A model generated the notes under the pieces. The model was not told where the DNA came from. It did not search any database and saw only the letters and a list, made by a program, of their open reading frames with translations. A DNA stretch of 34,878 nt from Pseudomonadota bacterium (lineage in GTDB: Bacteria > Myxococcota_A > UBA796 > GCA-2862545). This document shows positions 16,244 through 23,517 of the stretch, one piece after another. The stretch is from contig CANNIZ010000048.1 of assembly GCA_947505245.1 (NCBI GenBank), positions 1-34,878 of the forward strand, written 5' to 3'. The translations under genes and the position numbers were made by a program. How positions within the stretch are numbered: position 1 is the first letter of the stretch; every line of letters starts with the position of its first letter.

Positions 16244-16792
16244 ATGCGGATCTTCGGTGCGGTCATGTTGGCGGTCGCGTTGGCCTTCGTTGCGTCGCCC
16301 ACGGCGCAGGCGTCCGAGGCGCCCGCGTTCACGCTGCGAGACACGACCGGCGCGGACATCCGTCTGGACGCGTACCGCGGCAAGGTCGTGATCGTGCAGT
16401 TCTGGGCGACGTGGTGTGGCCCGTGCAAGTCGGAGATGCCGCACCTGCAGAAGATCTACACGGACCTCGCTCCAAAAGGCGTGATGCTGTTGTCGATCAG
16501 CTCGGACGACGCGCGCTCGGCGGTGAAGGTGAAGCCCTACGTCACGGGGCAGGGGTACACGTTCCCGGTGCTGCTCGACAAGGATTCGTCCGTCACCAAA
16601 CTCTATAATCCGCAGGTGACGCTCCCGTATCTTGTCGTGATCGATCAGAACGGCCAGATCGCGAAGATTCACACCGGCTACAACCCGGGGGATGAGCTCC
16701 ACCTTCGGGCCGAGGTCGAAGCGTTGCTGGCGGCGGCGCCGGCCGCCACCGTGCCTGCCCCCACGGTGCCCACCACGGCTGCGCCAAAGTAG
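16244..16792 (+). CDS. Periplasmic TlpA/ResA-type thioredoxin-like protein
   Basis: A 182-residue exported thioredoxin-fold protein. The signal peptide MRIFGAVMLAVALAFVASPT ends near AQA|SEAPAF. The active site is WCGPC (Cys58, Cys61) in QFWATWCGPCKSEMP, and the cis-Pro loop is VTLPYLVVID. The order matches the TlpA/ResA/AhpC-TSA redoxin group, which reduces disulfides outside the cytoplasm, for instance in cytochrome c maturation. ATG at 16244 has GGAGG 8 bases upstream. The C-terminus is a Pro/Ala/Thr-rich tail (PAATVPAPTVPTTAAPK). It is divergent from the NtrC-type regulator (73 bases between starts) and precedes a beta-barrel gene by 36 bases. Confidence 0.9.
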   Translation: MRIFGAVMLAVALAFVASPTAQASEAPAFTLRDTTGADIRLDAYRGKVVIVQFWATWCGPCKSEMPHLQKIYTDLAPKGVMLLSISSDDARSAVKVKPYVTGQGYTFPVLLDKDSSVTKLYNPQVTLPYLVVIDQNGQIAKIHTGYNPGDELHLRAEVEALLAAAPAATVPAPTVPTTAAPK

Positions 16793-16828
16793 GTGTACCG
16801 CGGGCCGGGCCGGGAGTAGAGTGCGGAC

Positions 16829-18568
16829 GTGACAACGTTCCTCGCCGCGGCTGCGTGGGCCCAGGAAGCGACCGCCTCGAAGGAACCGGTCGTCTCCGTC
16901 GCGGGTACGGAAGACTTCGAGGTGCGCTGGTACACGCCGCGTGAGCACCTTGCCGACTTCCCGGATTCGCACGGGCATGTGGCGGACTACGGCGAGCAGG
17001 TGAACCGGCTTACCCTGCTCGGTTCGTCGAAATGGGGGACGTTGTTCGCCCAGATCGACGAGGTCACGCTGTTCGGGGACCGGTACTTCCTGAACGACGT
17101 GTCGATGTGCGAGAGCCAGCTCGTTCGCCCGACGACCGGGGACCTCGCCTGCCACACCCGGTACGTCAACCTCGAAAAGGTCGCGTGGACGCAGCAGTTC
17201 GGTGGAGGAAACGTCACGTTGGGGGACGCCTACGCTTCGTTCGGGCGCGGAATGGCCGTGGACCTCGACCGGAACGTGGACATCGACCTCGACACCTCGG
17301 TTCGCGGCGTCAAGGCCGTGTTCCGCCCCGGAGCGTGGGACGTCACGGTGTTCGCGGGGGTGTTGAACCGCCAGCAGGTGGCCCAGGACAACCCGAACGC
17401 GTTGAAGAACCTCGCCGCGTTGCCGCCGGGCTCCGAGCGGCCCGCGGGACCCGGGATCTCGCCGGACCGCATGCACGGCGTCGCGGGGCTTCGGCTCGAT
17501 CGGTACGGCATCGGGCATGTGAACGCGGGCGCACATGTCGTCGTGTGGGACTTTGTGGAGGCGCCCGGCCTCGAGGGCCTCGGCGAGCTCGGTTCCCCTG
17601 ACGTGATCGTCCCCGGGGCGTCGATCGAGGCCATCGACGTCGCGGGTGCGGACCTTTTCGTTGAAGCCGACGCGTTTGTCTACCCGACCGCGGCCGCCTG
17701 GGGCGGTGCGGATCCTCGCACCGGACACGCGCTGTATGGCACGGCGACGCTGTATCCGGGCCGTACGGTGTGGTTGTTTGAAGGAAAGTGGTATCGGGAC
17801 GCCGATTACCTGAACCATCCAACCGGTTCCGAGCTGTACCGCGTCGCAGCGCCGCCGACGCTCGCCTATGAGCGCGTGATCACCGAGGACAGCTCGGCCG
17901 AGGTCGCGAGCATGAACACGCTCGGCGGTCGGGTTCGGGTGGACTTGATCCCGTCCGGCCCGGCGTTGCCCGACGTCACCCGCTCGACGCCCTACCTCGC
18001 GGTCGCGGTGCTGCGCGATCTCGACACCGGGGGGCTTCATTTCAACGCGGTCCCCGAGACCATCGTTCACCCTGTGATCGGGATGGAGGTGCTGTCGGGT
18101 CATCGCGTGTTCGCCTTCAACGCGGGCGCGCGGGCCGACCTGCGCGACGATCTGCAGGCGAACGGCATGGATCGCCAGCTGCACCTCGACTTCGACGTCA
18201 AGAACCCGATCCTTGGCGAATGGTTCACCGCGATTTCAGCCTCGGGCGAAGCGTTCGCGTGGGGCAACAACGGCGCCCTCCAGCAGCAGGACTACGTCGA
18301 GATCGAGTCGTCGATCACGGCCCAGCGCGGCTCCGAACTCGCGCTGGTCTGGTACACGGACTACTCGTCAAACCCCCTCGTATCGTCGGTAGGCAACCTC
18401 GCAGACCGCGTGTACGGCGCGTTCGAGGTGCAGGTGAAGCCGACCGACGCGTGGACGGTGAAGGCGTTCTTCGGCTCGTACAAGGCCGGCATCCGCTGTT
18501 CGGGGGGGCAGTGTCGGCAGTTGCCGGGGTTCGAGGGCGCTCGCGTGGCCGTGACGGGGTCGTTCTAG
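16829..18568 (+). CDS. Predicted outer-membrane beta-barrel protein (DUF6029-like)
   Basis: A 579-residue protein with many amphipathic strands and aromatic girdle residues (LTLLGSSKWGTLFAQID, WDVTVFAGVLN, AWTVKAFFGSYKAG) and the C-terminal ARVAVTGSF ending in Phe, as in outer-membrane barrels. The block VTLGDAYASFGRGMAVDLDRN resembles the nearly invariant region of DUF6029-type barrels, which often sit next to TlpA-like thioredoxins; that comparison is from memory. The start is GTG 16829-16831. An in-frame TAG four codons upstream blocks any longer start, so the signal peptide is only MTTFLAAAAWA. Cys pairs occur around residues 95-110 (MCESQ, ACHTR) and near the C-terminus (RCSGGQCRQ), possible substrates for the adjacent thioredoxin. 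Its stop overlaps the NUDIX stop on the other strand. Confidence 0.75.
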   Translation: MTTFLAAAAWAQEATASKEPVVSVAGTEDFEVRWYTPREHLADFPDSHGHVADYGEQVNRLTLLGSSKWGTLFAQIDEVTLFGDRYFLNDVSMCESQLVRPTTGDLACHTRYVNLEKVAWTQQFGGGNVTLGDAYASFGRGMAVDLDRNVDIDLDTSVRGVKAVFRPGAWDVTVFAGVLNRQQVAQDNPNALKNLAALPPGSERPAGPGISPDRMHGVAGLRLDRYGIGHVNAGAHVVVWDFVEAPGLEGLGELGSPDVIVPGASIEAIDVAGADLFVEADAFVYPTAAAWGGADPRTGHALYGTATLYPGRTVWLFEGKWYRDADYLNHPTGSELYRVAAPPTLAYERVITEDSSAEVASMNTLGGRVRVDLIPSGPALPDVTRSTPYLAVAVLRDLDTGGLHFNAVPETIVHPVIGMEVLSGHRVFAFNAGARADLRDDLQANGMDRQLHLDFDVKNPILGEWFTAISASGEAFAWGNNGALQQQDYVEIESSITAQRGSELALVWYTDYSSNPLVSSVGNLADRVYGAFEVQVKPTDAWTVKAFFGSYKAGIRCSGGQCRQLPGFEGARVAVTGSF

Positions 18569-19377
18569 CTGGCCTTGCGCGCCCACCAGCGGCCCTGTGA
18601 GAACACGACGCGCCCGGGGAGGCCGGAGATCGCGGGCTCGGGGTGGTCTGGATCCCCTGGCAGGACGAGCTCGAATTCACCGGTGTCGACCTTGGCGATC
18701 GGCTCGATCGGGCGCATTGGACGATCGGTGGACGCGGCGATGACCGCGTCGATCGTGTCGTATTGGGCGAGTTCGTGCAGCGTCCACCACGTCGGAGGGG
18801 CCATCGGCAGGTCCCCGCGGACGGCCGCATCGTAGGCGTCCCCAGGGCGCATCCACTTGCTCGCGACGGTCTCGCCGTCGTCGTGCAGGGCGTCGACATC
18901 GTCTGTGATCGCGAGCAGGAACCGCGTGTCGAACCGCTTGGGCTCCACGGACGGCGTGACCCACCGCGACCACGGGTGCAGCCGGTCCAGGTCCAACGAG
19001 GCCCCGGTGTCGGCGAGGACGTCGGTGAACGGCCGGCCGTCGCGCCCGAGTTCAAAGCGGCGCTCGCGCGGCATGCCGTCGCCGAGCCACACGGCGGCCT
19101 CCTCGAACGTCTCCCGAACGCCGGCGACGAGGACCGCGAAGGCCTCGTCGAGATCGCCGCCGAGGCGTTCGGCGGCGCGGCCTCCTCCGCGGACAGCGGC
19201 GTGGGCGCGCAGGCGATCGGACGTCTCGACGCGACCTCCGGGGAACACCCACGCGTTTGGCAAGAAGCCGACGGCGCGGTTTCGCTGCACGAGGAAGACG
19301 AGAAAGCCCGATGGATCGGGCCTGAGGAGCGCGATCGTCGCGGCGGGGAACGGACGGCGGATTTCGGACACGGGCAC
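18565..19377 (-). CDS. NUDIX hydrolase, NUDT19-like with long insertion in the Nudix box
   Basis: A 270-residue protein. The Nudix signature is split: GFLPNAWVFPGGRVE (about 38-51) is followed by a roughly 35-residue insertion and then AGVRETFEEAAVWL (86-99), supplying the metal-binding REtfEEA. Interrupted boxes of this kind are characteristic of the NUDT19 group of acyl-CoA and related diphosphatases; the substrate here is inferred only by that resemblance. WVTPSVEPKRFDTRFLLAI is also typical of that group. The GTG start (19375-19377) abuts the TAG of the preceding gene with no spacer, and its TAG at 18565-18567 overlaps the barrel gene's TAG on the opposite strand through a shared CTAG. 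Confidence 0.85.
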   Translation of the reverse strand: MPVSEIRRPFPAATIALLRPDPSGFLVFLVQRNRAVGFLPNAWVFPGGRVETSDRLRAHAAVRGGGRAAERLGGDLDEAFAVLVAGVRETFEEAAVWLGDGMPRERRFELGRDGRPFTDVLADTGASLDLDRLHPWSRWVTPSVEPKRFDTRFLLAITDDVDALHDDGETVASKWMRPGDAYDAAVRGDLPMAPPTWWTLHELAQYDTIDAVIAASTDRPMRPIEPIAKVDTGEFELVLPGDPDHPEPAISGLPGRVVFSQGRWWARKAS

Positions 19378-21927
19378 CTATCGATCACACGGGAGGTAGA
19401 GCGCCACGACCGTATCCACGCCCGCGTGAGCGTCGACCTCGCGGGTGGACTCCTTGCACCCGGGGCCGCCGACCGCGATGGTGTAATGGCCTTCCGGAAG
19501 ATCGAACGCGGCTTTTGGCGGTTCCGACGGCGCCATCCAAGCGATCACGCCGTCTGCGGCGCGGACCTCGACCCAGCTCGCGTAGGAGCCCGAGAGCGCG
19601 ACGGTGACGCGGCCGGGGCCCGTCGCGCCGTAGCTCGGGGACGTGCGCCGCCCGCTCGCCGAGCGCTGCACTTCAGGCGTGGGCTCGCCGTCGGGGCGCC
19701 AGGTCAGCCCCACGAACACGCGCGTCGAGGGAACACCAAAACCGGGGCTGAGGCCCGGCCCGGCGCCGACGAGAAACGACCACGGGCCCCGCGTCTCGAG
19801 CCGCTCGAAGGCCAGGGCCTCGAGCGCAAACGCGCCGGGTTCATCCGGGTTTCCGAGCCAGGCTTCCCCGGTGGCCTCGACCCCGACGCGCAGGACTCCC
19901 GTGAGTTTGACCTCGGCTCCAAGACCGTACCTGAGCGACGGTCCGAGCGTGAGCGCGCCGAGGTGGTCGGCGGTGCCCGTGCGGAGGCCGAGGTTGCCGA
20001 TCACGTCGACCGGACCTGCGCCGAGCCCGCCTGCGAGGGTGGTGCCGAGGGTGGTTCGACGCGCGCCGGTGTAGCCCTCGGCGGCGCCCGTCGGAATGGA
20101 CACGTCGAGGCCGAAGCCGAGCGAACGCCTGCCATGCGCGAACGCTGCAAGGCCCTCGAGACGGGCGTCCCCGATCGCGGGGCCGAAGCCCGACCGCACG
20201 AGGTGCACCGGGACATCGGCCTGCACCCAGCCACGCCGCCCGGCGGCGAACGCCTGCGCGCGCGCCGTGACGAGGGAGCCCAGCACCTCGACGACGCCGC
20301 TGTCGGATCGCACGGCGAGGGGCGTGTTCGCTACGTCGGCCCACAGCGACGCGCCGTCGCGTTCGTCAATGGTGGGATCGCGCACTGCGACGAGGCGCCC
20401 CGGACCGAGCGGCCGGAACCGGTCGGCGTCGACCTCCTGGGCGGCCGCGGGAGCGGAGGCGAACAGGACCAACGCGAGGGAGCGCCTGCGGACGGCGAGC
20501 AGAGCGATCGCGATGGCGAGCAGGCCTGACCCGGGCGACGTCGCGCACGCGCCACCCGTGAAGTGGGGCGTCGACGTGTCGGCGTCGGAGTCGAGGTCCG
20601 CGTCGAAGTCGGTGTCGACGGCGGGCCGGTCGTCCGAGTCGCAGTCGCCGTCGCGGTCGTCGGGATCGACCGCGTCGGGAAGTCCGTCACAATCGACGTC
20701 ATCGAGACCCTCGACCGCGTCGGGGGCCCCGTCGTTGTCGGAGTCGGTGTCGCGGTAGTCGGGGGCGCCGTCGCCATCGCCGTCTTCGGCTCCTTCGGAG
20801 CGATCGGTGATCCCGTCGTTGTCCGAGTCGGTGTCGAGGAAGTCGGGTTTTCCGTCGCCGTCGGAGTCGCGCGTTCGCTCGTCATGGTCGGGCAGGCCGT
20901 CGCCGTCGGAGTCGGTGTCGTTGACCGGCAGCAACCCGTCACCGTCGACGTCGGTGCCGGGGGTCTCGACCACGTCGGCAAGACCGTCGCGATCGGCGTC
21001 GGGGTCGTCGACGGGGGTGTTCGGGTCGGACTCCCACGCGTCCAGCCTGCCGTCGTGATCGAGGTCTTCCCAGCCGTCGTCGAGGCCGCCGCCGTCGGTG
21101 TCGGCCCGCGCGGGATCGCTCGTGGTGGTCGGGTCGGCGTCGGCGCGGAAACACACGTTCGGCGCCGTCCCGCGCGCGGGCTCGGTGACGCCGGCCTCGA
21201 CACCGTCCGCGAGGCCGTCATTGTCGGCGTCGCAGTCCATGAGGCCGCTCGTGCCGTCGCCGTCCGGGTCGCCGCGGACGTCGAAACGGTCGGGGACGCC
21301 GTCATCGTCGCTGTCCGCGTCGTCAGGCGACGAGCCGAGCGGACCCTCGACGGCGTCGGGCAGGCCGTCCGCGTCGCGGTCGGGCACGAGCGGGTCGCTC
21401 CACACCGTCGTGATCGGCGTGCAAACCGCGCCGCACCCGCCGTGGTCGTGGCGGTCGGTGAACGGATCCGATCCGGTGATCGCGACGATTCGGGTCGTCG
21501 CGAGGTTCGTGACGCCGAGGCCAGCCAGGAGCGTCCGGTCGAGCGCAAACTCGACGCGCGGCGTGCCATCGGAGGTTGCGCGAGCGTCACCGTTGACAGC
21601 GCTTCCGAGCGCGCCCAGCGGCGCTCCGGCAGCGTCCCAGACTTCGATCACGCCGGTCGCCCCGTTCAGGTCGATGACGCGATCGATCGACGCGAGGTCC
21701 CCGTCTTGTTCGACGAGGAAGCCCCAGGTCTGCGGCAGCCACACGCCGGGAGCGGACTCCGCGCTCCCATCGAGGCGGATCCGCAACCAGAGCGTGTTGT
21801 CGTCGGCCTGCCACTCGACGCCCGGTGACTCGACGCTGCCGACGATGTCGACAGCGCCGCCGCCGTGGCTCCCGTCGAGCACGGGACCGCCGTCATGGAC
21901 GACAGGGAGCCAGGCAGCAGGCCACAC
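19378..21927 (-). CDS. TSP3-repeat protein with internal MYXO-CTERM-like signal fused to a beta-barrel
   Basis: An 849-residue protein in one frame. Residues 1-180 form a beta-rich domain typical of myxobacterial surface proteins (WLPVVHDGG, TLWLRIRLDG, WGFLVEQDGD). Residues about 183-450 are calcium-binding TSP3-type repeats (DxDxDGxxD). At 460-482 comes a MYXO-CTERM-like tail: Cys461, hydrophobic SGLLAIAIALLAV and RRR, normally the very end of a sorted protein. Here the frame continues into a second signal-like stretch (SLALVLFASAPAAAQ, 483-497) and a barrel-like domain of about 350 residues (LGFGLDVSIPTGAAEGY, LTLGPSLRYGLGAEV). TTG at 20470-20472 could start the barrel separately. The GTG start (21925-21927) lacks a convincing signal peptide, and an in-frame TAG lies three codons upstream. 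Confidence 0.7.
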   Translation of the reverse strand: MWPAAWLPVVHDGGPVLDGSHGGGAVDIVGSVESPGVEWQADDNTLWLRIRLDGSAESAPGVWLPQTWGFLVEQDGDLASIDRVIDLNGATGVIEVWDAAGAPLGALGSAVNGDARATSDGTPRVEFALDRTLLAGLGVTNLATTRIVAITGSDPFTDRHDHGGCGAVCTPITTVWSDPLVPDRDADGLPDAVEGPLGSSPDDADSDDDGVPDRFDVRGDPDGDGTSGLMDCDADNDGLADGVEAGVTEPARGTAPNVCFRADADPTTTSDPARADTDGGGLDDGWEDLDHDGRLDAWESDPNTPVDDPDADRDGLADVVETPGTDVDGDGLLPVNDTDSDGDGLPDHDERTRDSDGDGKPDFLDTDSDNDGITDRSEGAEDGDGDGAPDYRDTDSDNDGAPDAVEGLDDVDCDGLPDAVDPDDRDGDCDSDDRPAVDTDFDADLDSDADTSTPHFTGGACATSPGSGLLAIAIALLAVRRRSLALVLFASAPAAAQEVDADRFRPLGPGRLVAVRDPTIDERDGASLWADVANTPLAVRSDSGVVEVLGSLVTARAQAFAAGRRGWVQADVPVHLVRSGFGPAIGDARLEGLAAFAHGRRSLGFGLDVSIPTGAAEGYTGARRTTLGTTLAGGLGAGPVDVIGNLGLRTGTADHLGALTLGPSLRYGLGAEVKLTGVLRVGVEATGEAWLGNPDEPGAFALEALAFERLETRGPWSFLVGAGPGLSPGFGVPSTRVFVGLTWRPDGEPTPEVQRSASGRRTSPSYGATGPGRVTVALSGSYASWVEVRAADGVIAWMAPSEPPKAAFDLPEGHYTIAVGGPGCKESTREVDAHAGVDTVVALYLPCDR
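20578..21381 (-). repeat. Array of TSP3-type calcium-binding repeats (coding)
   Basis: This coding stretch of the 849-residue protein is dominated by GAC/GTC-rich DNA encoding Asp-X-Asp-X-Asp-Gly units such as DTDSDGDGLPD, DSDGDGKPDFLD and DTDSDNDGITD. Spacing is irregular and copies have diverged in the first half, becoming more regular after about residue 325. On the opposite strand the same DNA gives a low-complexity Val/Gly-rich open frame, which is an artefact of the repeat composition. Confidence 0.8.
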
Positions 21928-21933
21928 GGAGCG

Positions 21934-23412
21934 CTAGAAGTCCGCCGAGTCGTCCGTGGTGTCCGACTGGATGAAGCACTGGTAGTAGGCGCTCTTTCCG
22001 GCGGCGGTGTTGCCGTCGTCGCGGACGATGTTGACGTAGAGGTCCGTCGCGCTCGCAGGCACCTCGTACTCGAGGACGCGCGGGTCATCGGTCTGATTGG
22101 GCTGGGTGTCTGCCGAGACCAGCTTGTTCCCGGCCTGATCCATGACGTCGATGTGGACACGAGCTTCCGACGCGTTGACGGCCGTGCTGCAGTCGACGTA
22201 CAAGAAGTTGCCCGCGTACACGCCGTTCGTGAGGCGGAAGCTGTCGTTGTCGTCCGACAGGTCTTCGAACTGCCCGAGCGCGAAGCCGTAGTAGGCGTCC
22301 GCCGTGGTGGTGGACTCGGTCATGATCAGGTCCGTCGCGTCCTTGTAGTCGGCCTCGCCCGCGGACGGCCTGTCGTGGAAGGTGACGACGTCGGTGTTGT
22401 ACGGCGAGCTGTTGGCGAGGATCGCGTACCAGTTGTTGACGCCAAAGGCGTTGGACGCGTCCTTCACCTGCAGGAAGTAGTCGCCAGCCTCGAGCACGGG
22501 AATCAGGATTCCCTGATCCCAGTCCATGCCGACGTAGTCGATGGTGACGTCGACGTCCGCGGTGGAGACGATGAGGTTGCCGGCGCCGTCGTACAGTTCG
22601 AACTCGGCATCGAGGTCCGTGACGAGGTCGGGGAACATGCTGAAGCCGATGACGCCCGGGACGAACGCGTCCGCGTCATCGCGGGGGTCGAAGCGGAGCC
22701 CGAAGATGTCGATGTCTGCCGCGTCGGTGATCTCACCGGTGGTGTACAGGTAGCCATTGGGCTCCTCGATGTCTGCGCTCCACGGGTCGCCGTACCAGGA
22801 GTACTCCTGGTTGTCCGTGGGGGTGTCGTACAGCGTCTCGAGGTGGGCGAGCTCCTGGGCGATGGACTCGTTGTTGCCGTCGTTGAGCTCGTTGAAGCCG
22901 CCGTAGATCGCGACCGTATAGTCCCAACCTTTGCCGCCCTCCGCGAGCTCGCCGGCCCAGTCCGACCACTCGAGAACCTCCACGTAGTAGGCGCCGTCGT
23001 CCGAGGCGCGGAACACGTAGCCAGCGTCGGTTCCGTTGATGCGGAAGGGAAGATCGTCGTTTTCGCCGATGAGGGCTTCGTCGGGACCATACACGCGGAC
23101 GATCGTGTCCGGCTCGCCCTTGCCGCCAGTAGCGCCCATGGCGTGGACGGAGAACGTGTCGCCCTTGAGCGCGTCGATCTTGTAGAAGTCGCGGTCGCCG
23201 GCCTCGTCCAGGTCGTCCTGGTTGACGTACTCGAAGTAGGCGCCGAAGTCGACGCTGGTCGCGTGGGCGATGTCGTCGTCGTTCACATCGACGTCCGTAT
23301 CGGAGTCCGTGTCGGCGTCCGTGTCCGCATCGCTGCTGGTATCGGTAGGTTGTTCGCCGTTACATCCGAGGAAAGAGAGACCGAGCAACAGGACCAGACG
23401 GTGCAACTTCAT
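21934..23412 (-). CDS. Lipoprotein with PPC-like beta-sandwich domains
   Basis: A 492-residue lipoprotein. The signal MKLHRLVLLLGLSFLGC places the lipidated Cys at 17, followed by an Asp/Thr-rich linker (about 21-47). At least three domains resemble the bacterial pre-peptidase C-terminal (PPC) fold: DRDFYKIDALKGDTFSVH with DAGYVFRASDDGAYYVEVLE; DIDIFGLRFD with FELYDGAGNLIVSTAD and LEAGDYFLQVKD; and DNDSFRLTNGV with LYVDCSTAVNASEARVHIDV. No peptidase is present, so a surface adhesion or binding role is inferred. ATG at 23410-23412 has GGAGGA about 6 bases upstream; in-frame sequence beyond it has no signal-like features. The TAG lies 6 bases before, and in the same frame as, the following TSP3 gene. 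Confidence 0.85.
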   Translation of the reverse strand: MKLHRLVLLLGLSFLGCNGEQPTDTSSDADTDADTDSDTDVDVNDDDIAHATSVDFGAYFEYVNQDDLDEAGDRDFYKIDALKGDTFSVHAMGATGGKGEPDTIVRVYGPDEALIGENDDLPFRINGTDAGYVFRASDDGAYYVEVLEWSDWAGELAEGGKGWDYTVAIYGGFNELNDGNNESIAQELAHLETLYDTPTDNQEYSWYGDPWSADIEEPNGYLYTTGEITDAADIDIFGLRFDPRDDADAFVPGVIGFSMFPDLVTDLDAEFELYDGAGNLIVSTADVDVTIDYVGMDWDQGILIPVLEAGDYFLQVKDASNAFGVNNWYAILANSSPYNTDVVTFHDRPSAGEADYKDATDLIMTESTTTADAYYGFALGQFEDLSDDNDSFRLTNGVYAGNFLYVDCSTAVNASEARVHIDVMDQAGNKLVSADTQPNQTDDPRVLEYEVPASATDLYVNIVRDDGNTAAGKSAYYQCFIQSDTTDDSADF

Positions 23413-23517
23413 TGGGACTCCTCCAAGAGTCCCCCTACTTATCCGAGGATCCCTCGCACTACAACCGCTTCGTTGCGTAGTGGTGTAGGCTGCGGGACTT
23501 CGTTGGGGTCGCTCGCC
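23413..23517. promoter_or_regulatory. Divergent intergenic region with weak promoter candidate and inverted repeat
   Basis: These 105 bases separate the lipoprotein gene (-) from the transglutaminase-like gene (+). On the minus strand TTGTAG (23459-23464) is followed 15 bases later by GATAAG (23438-23443), or 17 bases later by TAAGTA (23436-23441); either could be a poor sigma-70-type promoter for the lipoprotein. An inverted repeat CGAGG-ATC-CCTCG (23444-23456) lies between the two boxes and could be an operator. For the plus-strand gene I see no convincing boxes. All of this is pattern only. Confidence 0.25.

Noticed and set aside
16184..18184. A 666-codon minus-strand frame opposite the TlpA and barrel genes
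   Set aside because: It is His/Arg/Val-rich with no domain signature and overlaps two supported plus-strand genes completely; it is a composition artefact.
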